DNA of 64,000 bases from Rubrivivax sp. (GTDB lineage: Bacteria; Pseudomonadota; Gammaproteobacteria; Burkholderiales; Burkholderiaceae_C). The stretch is taken from the NCBI GenBank assembly GCA_030653385.1, contig JAURZM010000040.1:62001-126000 (forward strand), in the 5' to 3' direction. The notes under the pieces are model-generated. The model made no database searches. It had not been told where the DNA came from and saw only the letters and a program-made list of their open reading frames with translations. Position 1 is the first letter of the stretch. The number at the start of each line of letters is the position of its first letter. Position numbers and translations under genes: made by a program. Below are positions 60,704 to 64,000 of this stretch, one piece after another.

Positions 60704-60911
60704 GGCTCGGCGGGTGAGAGAGCAGCCGAGCAAGCATAGCTTGCACGGCGGCAGCTGCCGCCGTGCCGCTGGCCGGCGCCCCTCACCCCGGAAGTCGGGG
60801 GGTTGCAGTGAAGACCCCGCGGATGCTGGTACCGTTCGTGCACAAGTCACGCGGCTGTGCCTGCGTCTCTGTCGATCTGCGGTTTCTCCCAAATTGTCTG
60901 GAGGGTCTCAC

Positions 60912-62870
60912 GTGAACATTTCGGGTACTCGGGTTCTGAAGACGCTGGCGCTGGCGCTGGCGCTGGCCATGGCCGGTGTGATGGGCAGCGTGTTCGCTGC
61001 GCCGGCCGCAAAGACCAAAGCGGCCGTTGCCAAGGGCGCTGAAAGGGCGCAAACCTGGACGGCGTCCAGCGGCACCGTCGGTGTGCGCTGGAACCGCGAC
61101 CTGGCCGGTGACATCGGCCTGGTGCTGGGTGCGGCCAGCGCCCGCCATGCGCAGCTGAGCTGGCACGATCACGAGACATTCGACCTGGGCCGCGCCGGCA
61201 GCCTGGAGTTCGACGTGCGCAACGGCAATTTGCGCAGCTTCATCGGCGGCGCGCTGCAGGCCCAGGGGGGGTACGTCATCGAATCGGCGGCCGGCCGCAT
61301 CGACCTGACCAACTTTCGCCTCGTGCCGCGCCTGGGCGAATCGCCCATCCTCGACCTCGTCAGCGCCGACGGCAAGGCCTGGTTCTACATCGACCGCCTG
61401 ATGTATGAGCTGATCGACGACAAACAACGCCTGGCCGTGCGCACGATGGACGTGCGCATCAGCCCCGAACTGGCCAAACGCCTGGGCCAGCCCGAGGTGG
61501 CCGACCTGGCCATCGCCGACATGGAGCTGAGCACCCAGGTGCTGCGCCAGGGCATGGATACCGCACCGGTGCTGGGCAGCATCAAGTGGCATGGCAACCC
61601 GGTGCCGGGTGTGCCGGGCGCCACCTACCAGGCCGATCTCTTCATGCAGACCTTCACCACGCAGTACAGCCGTTGCGACAGCTGCACCGGCGTGGGTGGC
61701 AACGGCCGCGTGGTCTTCACGCCGGCTTCCACGCTGCGCAACAACGTCAACAACGGCACCCTGGCGCCCACCGTGCCGGGTGACCCGTTGGGCACCAGCA
61801 GCGCGCTGTACACGGCCGACATCCCCTGGTACGCCAAGTTCAGCGGCAACTTCCCGCCCTACAACAACGACCAGCACCCCTACCTGATCTGGAACCTGTA
61901 CCGCTTCAACGCCGACGGGTCGATCGACCAGATCGGGCGCTCGGGCGTCAAACATGCCTTCCTGACGCTGAACACGGCGTGCCTGGACAACCCGGGCGAC
62001 AGCCACATCCTGGGCCGTGGCTGTTCCGACCTGTACAGCGTGGGCAACAACGACACCAACAATGCGCTGGGGCCGCGCAACGAGATCATCCCGTCCACCA
62101 ACCAGTGGGGGCGTTGCGGCTCGATCTACGACATCAACTGCGACGGCATCGCCAACGCATCGGGCAACGGTTCCTACGACCAGCGCCTGATCGTGCGCGA
62201 ATCGCAGATCAGTGGCGCAGCGCACGCCGGGGCCACCTACATGTTCGAGTCGTGGTACCTGGCGCGCCAGGACGTGAACATCCTGAACTCGATGGCCACC
62301 ACACGCGCCACCTTCACGCGCACCTCGGTCTGGAATGTGGGTGGCAACGACCAGTACAAGCTGGGACCGGCCATCGACCGCTGGGTGGACCCGGCATCGC
62401 CCGGGCCCAACGCACGGTCGGTGGATGTTCAGACCGGCGAAGGCCGCGCCAAGGTGGCCGTCAAGGCGACCGACCTGGGCGGTGGCCGCTGGCGTTACGA
62501 CTACGCGGTGATGAACCTGGACTTCGCTCGGGTGAAGACCTCGGGTGCCGAACCCAATCTGCGGGTCGAGGAAAACATCGGCTTCGACCGCTTCAGCGTG
62601 CCGGTGGGCGCGGCCACCATCACCGACCTGACCTTCAGCGACGGCGACCTGAACCCTGCCAACGACTGGACCGGCAGCATCCGCACGGGTGGCATCACCT
62701 GGTCGGCGCCCAGCCGCAGCGACACGCTGAACTGGGGCACGATGTTCCGCTTCTCGTTCATCGTGAACCAGCCGCCGACCGCGGCGCCGGTGTTCCTGAA
62801 CATCGGCGCTCGGGGCACGCCGCAAGAGATCAAGACCTCGCCTTTGCTCGGGCCGTCCAGCCCTCGCTGA
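60912..62870 (+). CDS. Exported protein of unknown function
   Basis: 652 residues starting at GTG 60912, with GGAGGG 6 bases upstream. The signal peptide has a hydrophobic core (LALALALAMAGVMGSVF) and a likely cleavage after FAAPAA. The mature part has an N-terminal beta-rich region (about 50-205) and a central part with cysteine pairs (CDSCTG, CLDN...GRGC, CGSIYDINCDG). The C-terminal region includes DLGGGRWRYDYAVMNLD and FSDGDLNPANDW. The C-terminus has no PEP-CTERM or anchor helix, so it is probably periplasmic or extracellular. I do not recognise a family. A hairpin follows the stop. Confidence 0.8.
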   Translation: MNISGTRVLKTLALALALAMAGVMGSVFAAPAAKTKAAVAKGAERAQTWTASSGTVGVRWNRDLAGDIGLVLGAASARHAQLSWHDHETFDLGRAGSLEFDVRNGNLRSFIGGALQAQGGYVIESAAGRIDLTNFRLVPRLGESPILDLVSADGKAWFYIDRLMYELIDDKQRLAVRTMDVRISPELAKRLGQPEVADLAIADMELSTQVLRQGMDTAPVLGSIKWHGNPVPGVPGATYQADLFMQTFTTQYSRCDSCTGVGGNGRVVFTPASTLRNNVNNGTLAPTVPGDPLGTSSALYTADIPWYAKFSGNFPPYNNDQHPYLIWNLYRFNADGSIDQIGRSGVKHAFLTLNTACLDNPGDSHILGRGCSDLYSVGNNDTNNALGPRNEIIPSTNQWGRCGSIYDINCDGIANASGNGSYDQRLIVRESQISGAAHAGATYMFESWYLARQDVNILNSMATTRATFTRTSVWNVGGNDQYKLGPAIDRWVDPASPGPNARSVDVQTGEGRAKVAVKATDLGGGRWRYDYAVMNLDFARVKTSGAEPNLRVEENIGFDRFSVPVGAATITDLTFSDGDLNPANDWTGSIRTGGITWSAPSRSDTLNWGTMFRFSFIVNQPPTAAPVFLNIGARGTPQEIKTSPLLGPSSPR

Positions 62871-62880
62871 AGCCAGGGCA

Positions 62881-62903
62881 GCGCCTGCCTGATGGGCAGG
62901 CGC
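62881..62903 (+). terminator. Hairpin after the exported-protein gene
   Basis: GCGCCTGCC (62881-62889) and GGCAGGCGC (62895-62903) form a perfect 9-bp stem with a 5-base TGATG loop, 10 bases after the stop. No T-tract follows, so termination strength is uncertain. Confidence 0.45.
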
Positions 62904-63024
62904 CAGCCAGCAGCCACTGGCACAGGCTGGCACGGGGTTCAGTGCGCCATCGCACGGCCAGGGTCATATTTTTCGGGCGGTCGGCAGCGTCAACCGACGC
63001 GGCGTTGAAGGAGGGCACGCGCCC

Positions 63025-63060
63025 ATGTCGTGGCGCGCAGAAAGCCCACCATGCGCATGA
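63025..63060 (+). CDS. Possible 11-codon upstream reading frame coupled to the next gene
   Basis: ATG 63025 to TGA 63058-63060 encodes MSWRAESPPCA. AAGGAGG at 63008-63014 is the strongest Shine-Dalgarno in the area and lies 10 bases before this ATG. The TGA overlaps the ATG of the following gene at 63057 (ATGA). This geometry suggests translational coupling or a leader peptide, but such a short frame could be chance. Confidence 0.35.
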   Translation: MSWRAESPPCA

Positions 63061-64000
63061 GCACCCGAATCCCGATGTTGATGCTGGCCGTGGCCGCTGC
63101 CTTGCCCTTGGGCATGGCCAGCAGTGCCCACGCGCAGCGCCCCCAGGCCATCACGGCCGAAAGTTTTGGTGTCGAGCCGGTGCGGTCTTTGAACCCAGGC
63201 ACCGAGCTGGCTTTCACCCTGACGGCCACGCCCGGAGCCGACGTCACCTTGCAGATTGCCGGCGCCACCGCCGGCGTGCGCATGAACGAAGTGCGCCCGG
63301 GGGTCTACGAAGGCGACTACACCGTTCGCTCCCGCGACCGCCTGACGGCAAAGAGCCTGGTCAATGCGCGCATCGTGAAAGACGGGCGGACGCTGAACGC
63401 GGCGCTGGACCAGTCGCTGGTGCGTGGCGCACCCAGCCCGGTGCCCGTTTCGCGCATCCTGGCCTTTTCGGTCAATGCACCCGAGCGTGTCCGCCCGGGT
63501 GACGAACTGAAGTTCTCGCTGGCCGGCGTGCCCGGTGGCGAAGCGCGAGTCGCGGTGCAGGGCATCACCCGGCCGATCGCGCTGACCGAGGTCAGCCGCG
63601 GCCTTTACGAAGGCAGCTACACCGTGACGCGCAACGAACGGCTGCGCGGGGACTTGGATGCCACCGGCTACCTGAAGGTGGGGCAACAAGAGGTCAACCA
63701 GCGATTCACCCGTGAGTCCCTGCGTGGTGACTCGTCGCGTGACTCGTCGCGTGACTCCTCGCGTGAATCTGCACGTGACTCTGCGCGCGAGAGAGCCGCT
63801 GACCGCAGCGCCTACGGCTGCGACCGCACCGACGGCCGCGACGCTCGCCGCCCTGACATGGCCGGTGCCACCTGCGGCGTCGTGACCGCCATCGGCAAGA
63901 CCGAGGTGGACGACGACGACTCGCGCAATGTGCTGGGAACGGTGGCCGGCGGTGTGCTGGGTGGTGTCCTGGGCAACCAGGTGGGTGGCGGCTCGGGCAA
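63057..64000 (+). CDS. Exported protein with glycine-zipper (17-kDa antigen type) domain, 3' truncated
   Basis: At least 314 residues; the frame is open to the window edge. The signal peptide is MSTRIPMLMLAVAAALPLGM then ASSAHAQ. Two related ~80-residue beta-rich units follow (about 25-110 and 120-210), each ending in a similar phrase (RPGVYEGDYTVRSRDRL and SRGLYEGSYTVTRNERL). A short RDSS/RESA repeat tract (63723-63785) comes next, then a C-terminal region with GTVAGGVLGGVLGNQVGGG, the glycine-zipper signature of the 17-kDa surface antigen family. It is probably an outer-membrane or periplasmic structural protein. ATG 63051 is an alternative start. Confidence 0.8.
   Translation, partial: MSTRIPMLMLAVAAALPLGMASSAHAQRPQAITAESFGVEPVRSLNPGTELAFTLTATPGADVTLQIAGATAGVRMNEVRPGVYEGDYTVRSRDRLTAKSLVNARIVKDGRTLNAALDQSLVRGAPSPVPVSRILAFSVNAPERVRPGDELKFSLAGVPGGEARVAVQGITRPIALTEVSRGLYEGSYTVTRNERLRGDLDATGYLKVGQQEVNQRFTRESLRGDSSRDSSRDSSRESARDSARERAADRSAYGCDRTDGRDARRPDMAGATCGVVTAIGKTEVDDDDSRNVLGTVAGGVLGGVLGNQVGGGSG
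63723..63785 (+). repeat. 12-bp tandem repeats encoding RDSS units
   Basis: Five tandem units based on CGTGACTCGTCG encode R(G)DSS, RDSS, RDSS, RESA and RDSA within the truncated last gene. The second and third units differ by one base; the outer units are more diverged. Slippage here would change the protein in steps of four residues without breaking the frame. Confidence 0.75.

Overview
This is a 64 kb stretch of a GC-rich bacterial chromosome. Gene content points to a betaproteobacterium of the order Burkholderiales (Rubrivivax/Leptothrix/Ideonella-like). The evidence is a fused Mrp antiporter subunit A/B, a dihydrolipoyl dehydrogenase carrying its own lipoyl domain, at least one secreted protein with a PEP-CTERM sorting tail, a wax-ester synthase/DGAT gene, and a palindromic intergenic repeat of a kind I associate with this order. 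It is mostly core chromosome. I saw no transposase, integrase, phage gene or CRISPR array.

Layout. 1-887: tail of a thioesterase gene and a nitroreductase. 998-7601: a tightly overlapping Mrp-type Na+/H+ antiporter operon (A-B fusion, C, D, E, F, G) and a DUF2062 membrane protein. 7638-11237: 2-hydroxyacid dehydrogenase, RmuC and an MFS transporter. 11247-14829 (minus): DUF4124/glutaredoxin-like protein, oligopeptidase A and FolD. 14916-24531: a PAS-histidine kinase/response regulator pair divergent from the pyruvate dehydrogenase operon aceE-aceF-lpdA. 24556-37093: a small membrane protein and a complete glycogen cluster, with glgP-glgB-glgX-malQ on the minus strand and glgC-glgA divergent on the plus strand. 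37126-43693: PEP-CTERM glycerophosphodiesterase, tRNA-Ser(GGA), DUF2237, an SPFH/NfeD pair, an Orn/Lys/Arg decarboxylase and FabI. 43824-52459: the translation operon rimP-nusA-infB-rbfA-truB, then typA. 52559-57002: DMT exporter, WS/DGAT and two alpha/beta hydrolases. 57129-60703: acyl-CoA synthetase/GNAT fusion and NadC. 60912-64000: two exported proteins, the last cut by the window edge.

How the genes work together. The glycogen genes give a full storage cycle: GlgC and GlgA synthesise, GlgB branches, and GlgP, GlgX and MalQ degrade. The PDH operon feeds acetyl-CoA, and the neighbouring two-component system is a plausible dedicated regulator. WS/DGAT and the adjacent hydrolases suggest neutral-lipid storage and turnover.

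Most notable signals: (1) two REP-like multi-hairpin palindromic elements lie inside the aceF coding region, one in each linker after a lipoyl domain, both read through in the same frame. (2) Two copies of a three-hairpin repeat sit directly after the decarboxylase and typA stop codons, with compensatory stem changes. (3) A very short leader with a hairpin and eight T residues lies right after the rimP-nusA-infB promoter. (4) A perfect 25-bp palindrome lies upstream of the Mrp operon. (5) An 11-codon upstream reading frame with a strong Shine-Dalgarno overlaps the start of the last gene.
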